Origin: Phascolomyces articulosus
Lineage: Eukaryota; Mucoromycota; Mucoromycetes; Mucorales; Lichtheimiaceae
Length of the DNA: 64,000 nucleotides
Reading direction: 5' to 3'
Assembly (NCBI GenBank): GCA_025677815.1
Contig: JAIXMP010000042.1
Location: 1-64,000, forward strand
Positions 1 to 14,423 of the stretch are shown piece by piece. The notes under the pieces are model-generated. The model was not told the origin of the DNA, ran no database searches, and saw nothing but the letters and a program-made list of their open reading frames with translations. Every line of letters begins with the position of its first letter. Positions within the stretch are counted from its first letter, which is position 1. A program made the position numbers and the translations under genes.

Positions 1-1420
1 GCCATTCAACTGTCGATGTCACTTGTTGAACAAGAAGTTTAGGGATTTCTTCAACGTTGGTATACTATATATAAAAAAATAGGTGATTAATATATCTTGG
101 GGCAATGAAACGAATACATAATGAAGTGAATATCTTACAGGTTCGGCCGTTACGTTCGAAATCACATCCACACATGGCTTTTTAAAAGTAACAGATTTAA
201 ATGCTTCTTCCATAGCATCCGCTGCATCCTTCATCAATGTACAATGGAATGGTGCTCTGTAATATTTATGATGGGTCAGTTTAAATACTAAAAACAAAAC
301 CTTTTTCCCTTCTCACCCCAATTCCCATCATTCAATCACTTACGATACTGGTAGATCGACAGCCCTAGCAGCAAACCTTCGTGCTAATAACTGTCTTGAT
401 GCTTCATCCACACCTTTACTTGTACCACTAATCACTACTTGGAATGACTATCCAAAAAAAAAAAAAAACATGCAGTGATTGGCATCGTGAACAAAGCATT
501 CCTCATTTTTTATACATTTATCCCTTTTTTAAAAAAAATCCATACACAATAATTGAAACATACACTATTCACATTGGCCAATTCTACTAATTCGTTTTCT
601 GGTAATCCTGCATTGATTTCTTTGATAGCTTGTTCCAGTTCCGATAATTTTGCCTTTCTTACCACCAAAGCGGACATGGCTGTTTTCTTGTTTGCAACAG
701 CTTGTGTCATACGCTCACCTCTTAATCTTACAAGGCGAACTGCATCTGTCAAGGATAATGCACCTGTAGCAACCAATGCTGTATATTCACCTAATGAATG
801 ACCTAAAGCATAATTACATGCCTTTGCAATATCAAATCCAAACTCTAATTCAAGTACACGAAGAATAGCAATAGAAGTTGTCAAAATAGCAGGCTGTGCA
901 TTTTCTGTGCGTCTCAATTTTTCCTACAGTGTAAAACAAAAATATCCTATGAATCATTTGCTTCGTTTTCTCCAAATATTTCATTTATGCGAGTGAACCT
1001 CTATAGAATAAAATAATAACAAACCTGTTCACCATTGAAAATAAGTGACCTTAAACCGTTACCGAGTGCTTCGTCAGCTTCGTCAAAGGCAAGTTTGGCA
1101 GATCGTGGGTACAAATCATACAGATCCTTTCCCATGCCAACGAACTGAGATCCTTGACCTTTATTTTACAACGAATGAGTTTCCTCGTTTTGCATATACT
1201 TATAAAACGGTCATTTATTTATTTCAATAACCAGAATACGTTGCTTTAAATACCTGGAAATAGAATGGCACGATGCGACTTTTCAATACCGGCAATGCTC
1301 TAAGGACTTTGAGTTAACACAACCAACTAAAAGGAGAAGCGTAAAGATAAAAAAGAAGGGTTTATTGTAGTTTCATTTTTTTATTTTTACCATCCATGCT
1401 CGTCTTGGAATGAAGGCCAT
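1..1420 (-). CDS. MCT1: Malonyl-CoA:ACP transacylase, mitochondrial type (partial, 3' end outside window)
   Basis: Transfers malonate from CoA to acyl carrier protein to feed mitochondrial fatty-acid synthesis (FAS II). Exons on the minus strand: 1420-1391, 1299-1254, 1158-1025, 923-564, 447-344, 256-139 and about 60 to beyond position 1; all phases agree. Visible motifs are the N-terminal FPGQGSQFVGMG (joined across the second intron), the nucleophile elbow GHSLGEYTAL with Ser near residue 113, and the catalytic-His segment APFHCTLM with His near residue 229. The last visible segment, EPYTNVEEIPKLLVQQ, matches the usual place in the FabD fold, so only the C-terminal part is missing. The start is the ATG at 1420, giving a short basic leader (MAFIPRRAWM) that suits mitochondrial import. 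A stand-alone transacylase domain, not part of a multidomain synthase, supports the mitochondrial role. Confidence 0.92.
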
Positions 1421-2859
1421 GGTTACTTTATTTTGAATATATTCCACGACAACAATAGTAATAAAATAGATAACCGAGGAAGTTGAATTTATCACGCAGT
1501 CTTAGATCTGATCGAAAATAAGCTTACAAAACCATCTAAAATTGCATACTAACTTGAATTGGGTAACATTTTACTAAATTTAGGTGATCCACCCAAGAAA
1601 AATGGGCAGGATAACAATATTTATCATCATACCCAGGTGCTTTTTTTCTTTTGATGACCATCACCATGAACATGGTTACAAACGGAACGGGGTCAATTTC
1701 CTTTTCTTTTAGTAGTAGTAACTTTAGCATAAAATGCCCTATATGACGCATTTGAAAATCCCATGTTAAACAGCATAATACGGATGTTTAAGTTGTCAGA
1801 TAACTGTTAGTAAAGAAAAATAATGTTAATGAGAGAGTATATAAAGCATAAAGCAATTTTGATAAGAAAAAACGCCATTATGATGAGTGGAGAATATAGT
1901 ATGTGTCTTACCTGAATGTCAAATCCTAAAAAAAATGGACTTTTATACGTATGATATAAATAAGTTACAAACGGCCCCTCATGAAGACATCATAACATTT
2001 GTCGCTATGTATCTCCAGATATACCGCATTGTTTTATTACAGACATTGCTGGTTTTAGTCATTTTAGATCATTTTCAACATCAAATATAACAGAGGCAAT
2101 TGACAGAAAGAAGAATGAAGGGAAGTAACTCTTTCGGTTTAATATAACAATATTAAACTTATTAAACACTACAACAAGGTTAGTTTAACTGCTAATCCTT
2201 CTTTTAGTCGTTTTATGTTATACGTCATTATATAGAATATGTAATAGATATTATTTATAAAGTATCTTCAGTTGATCATAAAAAAAGATATGACAGATAG
2301 ACTTTTTAGATACAGGATACACTGATGCATTGTATATATATACTAAATGATCAGCGAAAAGATAAATAATAGAGGATTATTACTGCTGAACCGACCAACA
2401 CTATTTATACTTTATTATTATACCAAATGAACCATAATTGTTCAATGTATAGTTTTTTTTTTCTCTTGTCATTGACTTGTCTTCATTAATATAATATAAT
2501 AAGCTTTTGTTTGAAAATGACCAATTACTGATATATTAATATCTTTCTTTTTCTTTTTTTTACAACCTTTCACTTTTTTTTCGTGCATTATGGCGAATTC
2601 TACCATGGTAAAGTTCTTTTATCTTTCTTTGTTCATTGACTTGTTTTCTTTCTTATAAAAGAGTCATCCTGAACCTCATTTTTTTGTGTTGATTCTTTTA
2701 ATTAACTTTATTTTCTATTTTTATATTGATAGGTGTACGAAAAAAAACACCACCGTGTTTTTGAAATCTGGTCATTGAAAGGGAATTTTCTTTTTTAGGT
2801 TTTAATAAATTTTTCATTTTGGTGTTGAGCTGGACGATGTTGCTATTGTAAGGGTGTCT

Positions 2860-3170
2860 TAGGGCTAAAGGGGGGGGGGTAGCACTTGAGGTTGGTGGAA
2901 GCCGAGTTGCCTTCGGCCTTTGATACTACGAGTGCGCCTTGAAGTTACATAGCCATCCACTATGAGGCGAGACGTGGTTGTGCCGAGGTCGTGCGGTCTT
3001 CTTTTTGAATTCACCCTCTTTTATTAGGCCTCTTCAAGGTCTGCATCTGTGCTAGAGTTTGCTAGAACGATGTTTATCAAAAATAGCCGTAGTCACAGGC
3101 CAGACTGAGTTGTAGAACCAAGTGTTTACTTTCAATTGCGCTTTTCTTTATCATTTCAATATTTGATTCC
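2860..3170. other. GC-rich island of unknown nature
   Basis: Base composition changes sharply here: a run of ten G is followed by about 250 bases much richer in G+C than the flanks, containing a short GC-rich hairpin (GCCGAGTTGCCTTCGGC). Read on the minus strand, a short stretch near 3062-3135 gives a protein-like string beginning NTWFYNSVWPVTTAIFDK before a stop. It could be a decayed repeat or transposon end, or a structured RNA gene. I do not recognise it as a tRNA, 5S, SRP or RNase P RNA. Confidence 0.35.
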
Positions 3171-5136
3171 TATCAATGATTTGGATTCTTTAGCAACGGG
3201 ATGATGAAAGGAAGATTAGGGGGGGAGTTGTAAGCAAGCAAGCATGGCAAGGATTCTCCAAGGGCACGACAATAATATGATATGGATCCAACAAAACGGC
3301 ATAGATTCAAGATTCGACAGAGATTCGATGACATGGCAACAGTAAAAAGACATGACAAGACCATGACAAAGATAGAATGACTAAGTCATTGAGTAGACAA
3401 GTTGACAAGTATATAATAAAATACTGAAAGCCTTTCTAAAATATTTTCTTTGTGTGTATACAACTCTATTTCGTTGTGATTTTTTTTTTGACCTTGGTGC
3501 ATCAATGGCGATTGGATAAAAAAAAACATTGAGTTAGAAGAAAAGAAAAACTATAACAGCACTACATACAAATAATAATCTTTGAAATTTTGATTCTCTC
3601 TCCTTTTTACTTTAACAATGGCTCTCCATTCCTACTCTTGAAATGATACCAACAAAAGATAGCATTTAATTCAGTGGAGCAAGGCTAACGACAAACTTGG
3701 CGATCCACTGACCATTAACTTGCTCATACAATCTAATTTCATGTTTTCGAAAACCATGTTCATACTTTTTGCATAAAAATATATAAAGTAGCTATTCAAG
3801 AGAATCAAAAAAAAAAAACAATCGCACCTAAATTTCATATAATAAGGAAGCAGCACTAATAGGATATCCTTTTAATACAAATCAAACCAAATAAAGTGAA
3901 AATGAAACCTTTATCTTGTTCAGCACGGCCTTCACTACTTGATGATACCAACCGTGACGCTACTTGAGGGTAGCGACCGTGATGGTATTTGAAGAAATGT
4001 TTTTAGAACAGAATCAAAAATGCATTGATTTTCTTGATTTTATGTATTATCGCTTTCCTCTTTTTCAAACGAAACGGATAGTGTAATTGGGATGGATAGA
4101 ATTTTAATTGTGTATGTGTCTAAAAATACGGTAACAACCCATTGCCTGTAGGTTGTGAAGAAAATAGTCGCGATCAGATAAATGGTGGATTATATATATT
4201 ACTGTTGCAAAGAACCTCCCTCTTATCTGTGTATTTCAAGCATAAATGATAAAATAAATATCTATTAATAATTTATATATGTATCAATTACTAAACCGTT
4301 TTCGGCCGAGTGTGGTAGTACTAAAATTCCCAATCCCAACTATATCTGCAAGTACTGTGGCAATATACTTTTTTTCTTTTGTGAACGACCCAAAAAAAAC
4401 ACCATTTTTTGAAAATGAAGGACAAGAATATATGTTTGACAACTCGCATCGCCAACAAAAAAAACATGATAGATACTGCAACAAGAAAACAAAATATTTT
4501 TTTTAAAAAAAAATACACGGAGCAGACAACACTGTGTTTTGGAACTTTTTTTTCAGAGTAACCTTTGTGTAGGATAATCAAAATATCCAGTGCTGTTGGA
4601 AATAGGTTATCTGAATATGGAGAGACACATTTTATATCCGTTCAATTAAAACAATAGCTTATGTATCTCAATAATACTCAACGTGCTTCTATAATTACTC
4701 ACCTATATTTTTTGCTTATTGCCGCTACTCTCAATTGACACGGTTGCGTTAAAAATCAACAATTTATTAAGTCACCCCAATTCAGCTATGAATAATGAAG
4801 GGTTGTTACAAATTTCTTGATGCTAAATAAAACGAATGAGCCATTCTCACAGGGCATTAAACCCCTTACTATAATAAACCTCTTGACAAAGTGTCGTTCT
4901 CTCATACTACATGGAGGATAATAAACAATCGCCATCCAATAGGATGCTAACTTATGAGAATATTTAGAAGCAAATGATAATTGTCCATAAATATAAAAAG
5001 TGAAATACTTCCTTTATCTTGACAACAATATCCTCCTGCTCCTGAAGAATAATTAATAACTACTTTTTATATTATTACGTATTATGTAGTATATTATTTT
5101 CTTACCGATTTTTTTTTTTGTACAAATAAATCAATA

Positions 5137-5211
5137 CTACTGAATCATAATCTTGACTCCTTTTTCATCATGTGGTAACCATGGATCGTTTTGTTGCTGT
5201 TGTTGCTTTTG
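5137..5211 (-). other. Isolated exon-like fragment, possible last exon of a small gene
   Basis: After a good acceptor (TTTTCCTTGTAG) on the minus strand there are 24 codons and a stop: five consecutive Gln after QK, then NDPWLPHDEKGVKIMIQ. Composition and codon use look like the real exons in this window. I could not find a convincing first exon upstream, so the product is unknown. Confidence 0.3.
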
Positions 5212-5976
5212 CTACAAGGAAAAGAAGAGGAGGCTCATAGTTATTGTATTTTTTTTATTCAAAGGAACTGTTGATAATATATGCATATGCAATTAACAAG
5301 GAATAAATCTCTATAAGTTTACAAGGGTGCGCTCTGCATAAATCAGAATTAGGGAGGAATCACTAAAGAATGAAAAAACAAGAATTTCCTTTTCAGGCGA
5401 ACAAAAGAAGTCTGTTTTTGTGAGTGACATATAGTCCTTTTTCCTTTGTTCTCTGCTTGCTTTTAAAAAAAGTAATTTGAATGACATTTGCTTTATATTA
5501 CTATACATTATATCATGTAACAATATACACATGTTTACAACTCGGCTCAATTATTCAAACTGCTTTATTACATATATATTTCCCGGAAGAAATACGAAAA
5601 TAATATGATGTGAAATTATATGGATGGATAACCGGTATATCGACCCCTCGCATTGAAAGATAACAGATGATGTACTTCTCCTACCATCCCGAGGCCGATC
5701 AAAAAAAAAAAATAGACAAGGTTCTGTTCGCCTTGTGCTTAATTCTATACATAATATAGTAAAGAAAAAAATGTTTTACTCCATAAAAAATGTATAAGTG
5801 TATCATTACACGCTTTCATTATGTTTTGTTCGTCAAAAACGGACAAAATCTTTTTATATATAAAAAGAAGAAATCACGTTGTTTCCTTACCTTTTTTTAT
5901 TACTCAATTCTTTTTTTCAGTCTTTCCTTTCCTCTCTGCTACTAATTTTTTTATTAAAACTAATTATAACCTCATC

Positions 5977-7497
5977 ATGGAGCACTTGAAATATTTGGTG
6001 CAAAACAATACAGTAGAAGAAGTTGAAAGTGAAAAGCGTCAAGCAGCGTATACATTGGTATACATGGCAATTTGTTTGACATGTACTGTCTGGCAAATGA
6101 TTAATGCAAGTACACTTGTCTATCGATCGCACAAGATACTTCATATGGCTGTTTTATTTCAAATTTGCCTGGCATTTTTGGTTATCCTATGCAGTGTCCT
6201 AAATCCATTGATTGATTTTAGTTGCGAAGCTGTAAGTTATTTTAAAATAACTTTGAGTATGCTCATTCTACTATCTTTACAATGATTCTTATGACACATT
6301 TATTTTTATGTTTATTTTTCTATAGCGTTACTGGGTGTCAATTGTTTCTATCAACTTGGCTGGTTGTTGCATTCAAAACATTCTACTATACAAGGCTTAT
6401 ATCTGCTATGATAGAGCAAAATGGCTCATATGGGTTGGATCATTTATCAATTTGGGATACCTTGCTTTGATTGCTCTTTATAGCACACTTGGAAGAGTGG
6501 ATAGTACGTTAGATTTGATTGGCAATTGTATTGTAAGTTATATAATTGAATATTTGCGCTTTAATATCTTAAATATTCAGTGGAAAACTTACTCATTCCT
6601 TTTCTTGCACACTAAATTTCTCTATAGCTTTTCAATTGTAAGTAAAAAAAGAAAAATATTACTTTTTTTTTATAAGACATATTATTAAAATCATTACAAT
6701 TCTTTCTTTTAGTGGAATGGCCTGCTATTGCAAAACTCGGATTGGATATTCTCAGTAATGCTTTCTTGTCAGTTGCCTTTTTGCTTGTTATTCATAAACA
6801 TTATCGTATGTTCGGTAACAATTTACATAAATCACTTTTATCCAGTGGGATCATTTTTTCGTAAGCAGTCTGAATAATTTATTTGACATATACATACAAG
6901 TTAAAAAAAACACATGATGACTCATATCTTGTCGCTCCCATCATTTGTTCTTTATTTTATACAGTGTTGGTGTTATTGCATCCAATCTCCTTGTTGGAAT
7001 TCTGATTGCCTTCCGAGTTGTTGGTGGTTTATCTGCTGATTTATACTCATTTGACTGTACGTATTTATATACTTGAATGATAATATACATATTGTATATT
7101 GGTGTTTTTTAACAATTCTTACTTATCTCTTCACCTTAAAACATTTATAGGGGTAATCACCGGTTATTTATTGATCAAGCAGTTTAAGCATGATCATAAA
7201 AAGGGTGAAGATAACGACCATACTATTTCCAAAACGATGCAGCAAGACGATATTGGAAGTATTTTATCTGATCGCGATGATGTTCGTTTCCATATTCCTA
7301 AAGGTGGACATACTAATAGCCGTGATAATAAAGTCGGTACACTCTCTGGATTGGATATGTTGACAGTATCTTCACCTACCCCAACAAGCGTTGAAGATCA
7401 CAAGAAGGGTTATAGCCAATATTTTCATAACTGCCAAAAATCAATGATTATATATAATGGTGAGGAAGACATTGAGAAACAAATTATTCACCATTAG
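5977..7497 (+). CDS. Seven-helix integral membrane protein, unknown function
   Basis: Six exons give 352 residues: 5977-6231, 6326-6532, 6628-6637, 6713-6860, 6965-7056 and 7151-7497. The third exon is only 10 bases, and phase requires it to join exon 2 to exon 4. Seven hydrophobic segments can be seen, at about residues 26-47, 55-76, 86-108, 116-137, 165-185, 197-222 and 236-250. They are followed by a hydrophilic Asp/Ser/Thr-rich tail of about 100 residues, presumably cytosolic. The topology is receptor-like, but I see no motif of Ste2/Ste3, rhodopsin-like or other named receptor classes, so only 'seven-helix protein' is supported. The start is the first ATG followed directly by the hydrophobic core; an upstream in-frame ATG at 5821 would add a low-complexity extension that looks like leader sequence. 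Converges with the AFG2B-like gene. Confidence 0.75.
6628..6637 (+). other. 10-base microexon of the membrane-protein gene
   Basis: The segment CTTTTCAATT lies between TCTATAG and GTAAGT. Including it keeps the frame from exon 2 through to the stop at 7497 and gives LFNLEWPAIAKLGLDILS. Leaving it out shifts the frame and loses the later helices. Confidence 0.7.
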
Positions 7498-8045
7498 TTA
7501 TTTATTATATTTATTTATGGCAACTTCTTTTCCCGTCATATTTATTTAAAAACTTCTATTACGTATTAGTATATTTATTATCGTTACAAATAGTTTCGTC
7601 TTCTACATATTTCTATAGCATTATTTATTCGCTTATTATTACTTTCTAATACTTTGTTCTGCTTTTTTGAATAAAAACAAATCCTCATTCATAATGAGAA
7701 TCCGTTCCATCACATTAATGTTTTTTCTCGATCAGCATACATACTACACTGTGGTAATACCTTTTGCTTGTGTATCTCTTTTGTTAAAACGGGTTGGTTA
7801 TAGATGTATTTCTCTCTAACCCCTTATAGAAGCCATATATAAGAGAAAATTGATTAGTATATATCAGTAAAAATAGATTATATATGTACAAATGGAAGAT
7901 TACTCAAAGGAGAGATATTGTAAACTACTTAAATGGGTTCAAATAATGGCAAGAAAACAAAGCAGAGGTAATATAACCAAAATATAAAATTACACTCTTT
8001 CTACACCCTCATAGATATACATAGTACAATGAAATGGATGGTTTA
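7498..8045. other. Convergent intergenic region
   Basis: AT-rich 3' flanks of two converging genes, with several AATAAA-like signals (for example near 7671). I see no further gene. Confidence 0.6.
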
Positions 8046-11376
<3,331 letters not shown>

Positions 11377-11562
11377 TATGTAAATAAAAATGATAACAAT
11401 AATAAAAAAAAACGCTGCAGCGCGTAACAGTTTTAAATAGGAATAGACTCCACTCTGGTCAATCTATTCCAAAATTTCATGCATAAAAATTACTCTTTCA
11501 AGCCATAAAATCATTTACTATGTGGGCTATGCAAAAAAAAAAAAAAGTAGGTGTATTTTTCT

Positions 11563-12696
11563 TTATACAATGTTATCAACAGTAGACACTAAATTTTGGC
11601 GTAATTGTTCTGCCTCTGAATCTTTTTTCTCCACCTCATCCATTACAACATCCTTTGTATCGTCTGGTTCCTCTTTTATATCCATCATATCCATATTTGA
11701 TTCTTTTTTATCTGTTTCCAATAGTGGCCGTGTTGTATCTGCTCCAAATGTTTGTAGCATTTGTAAGGTTTCTTTGCTTTTACTAAAGAAAAAGAAATTT
11801 ATATATTTAAATCAATTGTGCTTTTCAACCCTTTTCACTTTTACAAAACTATCATACCTCCGTAAATCAGCTGCTAGTTGTTTTTTCTTCGCTATTTGGT
11901 TTTCCATGAGTAGCCGTAATGTTTCTCGTGCCTAATATTAAACATGTTAGATACATATCCTTTTCGAAAGATCATTTCTCTCTTCTTTCATCCAACCCTT
12001 CTTTTTTAATAGCACTTAATAAAGGTTTTTTTTTTTACCTGATGAGGTCGATAATCATTGAGGATATGATGCATATTAATGAATATAGTACTAATATTTT
12101 CTATTCGTTCGCCATACTAATATGATCCATAATTGAATATTAATTATTAGTATCCGTCTCACACTATTATTCTAGCTTTAATATTCCTCCCTATCACGTC
12201 TTGATCCCACCTATCTTACCTGCTCTGGATCTTTAACAAGTACATCCAGTAAATCAAGGTATTGTGTAATTAATGTACGGTTTAACTTTTTAAGTTCTTG
12301 AATACGATCTATAAAAGTTTCACGCGTTTTATGTCAGTGTTATCGTAAAGAAATAGATCGTAACTGGGATGAACGATATTTATCCATGTTGTGTTTGATA
12401 TTATTACCGATTTGTCCTGATGGAAATAACTGCTTAACACCTAATTCGCTTAAAGGTTGTAATTGTTCATTAACTGGCCATTGTTGATCAAATATAGTAT
12501 ATGAATCGGTAGGTGGTGGCGGTGGCTCGAGTGATTGCAGTAAGAAATCGGGTCCTGGTGGTTGACTAATAGGTGTTTCTGGAAATTCTCCCGTTTTTTT
12601 GGCATTTTGTAACTTTTCCAAGTTTTCTTTGGTATATCTTTTATATAAAAAAGGTGGATCCGGCCACGCACTTCCTGTTGTTTGTTGTTCACTCAT
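11563..12696 (-). CDS. MED7: Mediator complex subunit 7
   Basis: MED7 is a middle-module subunit of Mediator, which links transcription factors to RNA polymerase II. Five exons give 249 residues: 12696-12408, 12308-12220, 12116-12039, 11931-11858, 11782-11563. The N-terminus has the MED7 pattern of WPDPPFLYKRYT, a proline-rich linker and LGVKQLFPSGQ. The helical core carries DRIQELKKLN and LDLLDVLVKDPEQ, and then the near-diagnostic RPHQARETLRLLME (joined across the third intron), followed by a coiled-coil-forming lysine-rich helix. The tail is acidic and Asp/Glu-rich, and is specific to this protein. Reading through the first donor gives a false stop soon after NNIKHNMD; the donor at 12407 restores GQIDRIQELKK. 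Lies about 190 bases upstream of the AFG2B-like gene on the same strand. Confidence 0.93.
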
Positions 12697-13039
12697 TATT
12701 TATTAGGGATATGCGAATAAGAAATAGAAAAAAAAAAGTGAGGAGTAACCAAATAGCTATAAATAAGTTCAAACACCGTTTAATCTGTTGGTTGGTTGGC
12801 ATTATGCTGGCTACAACTATTAAATATACAATCCACCATCCCAAGCATTGTTTTTGGGATACACCCACTTTTGTAACAATTATTTAATGGAAAGTTAAAA
12901 AAAAAATAGAGCAAAAATATAAACTACAAGTTTACAATAAATAAATCAAAATTCGTTGTACAGAAATAAATTGAAAGAGATAGGAAAAACTGTTCGATGA
13001 TGTATCATGGCGATATTATATTAGGCTAGTCGTACAGTA
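12697..13039. other. Intergenic region between MED7 and the transporter
   Basis: 343 bases serve as MED7 5' flank and transporter 3' flank. I see no gene or recognisable site beyond AT-rich sequence. Confidence 0.6.
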
Positions 13040-14423
13040 TTAGTTGTTATTGCCCCTACACCATTTACGCCATGCAAGAAGCGTTGTCGTGATTGCAATA
13101 ATACTTGCTCCTAAAACGCTTAACCAATCTGGGTATTCATGGAAGACAACTATGCCAAACATGAAGGCTAATGCGATTTCAATCATCCTCATTACAGAAG
13201 CAGGACCTGCTGGAGCCAATTGTAACCTAGATATGATATGATTACTAACATTTATAGATAACTCTAAAGGGGAGAAAATCATTCACTTGAGGTACTGCCA
13301 GTACCATTGAATGAAATAAGTGAACTTGTCCACGAGATTTAATATTTATACTTTACCCTTTACCCATAAAGCAATGGCTTGCAAATTGTAAAATGCCGAT
13401 AAGGAATAGTACTCCATATTCGAATAAGGATGGAGGCTTAACAAATTCTTGAATTGAAAACAGTAATACAATACTGATCGTGGTTGTAATGACACCATTA
13501 TAAAGAACAATTACTAGAAAGTGAACGGCTGTGCCAATCTTCCGCGTAGTAACATACATAAAAGCAATCATGATGGCTCCAGCAATACCCGAGAGGACAC
13601 CCAAGGTTCGTACATTATCAGCAGTATTATTGAATGATAACGATTCAAGTGTATGGCTTGCAAAGAATAAAAACCCGGGTTTAGTTACAAGAATAGTACC
13701 TGTTAAACATAACACTGTACAAACGCCTTCAAACAAATGGAATGGTTCGTGCAACATCACGGCGGCAAGGATCGCCGTAAAAATAGGATTGAGATAAGCA
13801 ATAACTATACATGTGTACAAATGGGCGTATAAAAATTAGTGTACTTGAACTCTGTTTTGATATCGAGAAATAGAACAGTATTATCCCAGTATGCTGTAAA
13901 GGAAAACCATGTTTTATCGAAAATGGATGAAAAAGAAAAGATTGAATAACATACCTGTTGCATCTCCAAGTGGAAGATGAGTCATGCTGTAAAATATTGT
14001 TCCCAATGCAAGTGCTCCAGAAAGTCCACGAGCTGTAAGCCACCCACGAATACGATATGGTCCCAATGGATTCTTGATCCCAATTGAAAGGCAAGTTGTT
14101 AAACAAAGTATTGTTTCAATAATTGAGCTTATCAACGAAATTTCAAACGATGGTATGGTATGTCCAATCAGTTTGATAAGCAAATTCATGATCGCTAAGG
14201 ACAATGCATTCAACGCCATTAACGCTAAGCCAATCGCTTCTGATCGACTGTTGCTATTATGATTATTACCATCATCGCGAGGTGCTGTACTGTCTGATAG
14301 TAATAATAATGATGATACATTTGATGTTGGTAAAAGTGGTTCCAATTCGGTATTTTTGTTGTTGCTGTATACTGTGAATAGATTTTGTTGTTTTTCTTCT
14401 TGTGGTTGATAATGCTGAGTCAT
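13040..14423 (-). CDS. EamA/DMT-family membrane transporter (SLC35G-like)
   Basis: Three exons give 367 residues: 14423-13955, 13804-13357, 13226-13040. A hydrophilic N-terminal tail of about 65 residues is followed by about ten hydrophobic helices in two EamA repeats. Repeat 1 holds GLSGALALGTIFYSMTHLPLGDAT, joined across the intron to VIAYLNPIFTAILAA, as in SLC35G-like drug/metabolite transporters. Repeat 2 ends with QLAPAGPASVMRMIEIALAF and a last helix with FHEYPDWLSVLGASIIAITT. The substrate cannot be read from sequence; relatives are placed in plasma or internal membranes. The second donor (13356) and acceptor (13227) were chosen because they give GKGLQLAPAG without a frame break. Confidence 0.85.

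Larger units (their letters stand above)
1421..5976. other. Gene-poor intergenic stretch
   Basis: About 4.5 kb of AT-rich sequence with only short unconvincing open frames. Three places stand out: a GC-richer island at about 2860-3170, a small hairpin near 3957-3990, and an exon-like fragment on the minus strand at 5137-5211. The last 200 bases hold the presumed promoter of the membrane-protein gene that follows. Confidence 0.6.

Noticed and set aside
5821..5976. Longer N-terminus for the seven-helix protein from the ATG at 5821
   Set aside because: The extra segment is T-rich, low-complexity and reads like an untranslated leader; the ATG at 5977 has better context.
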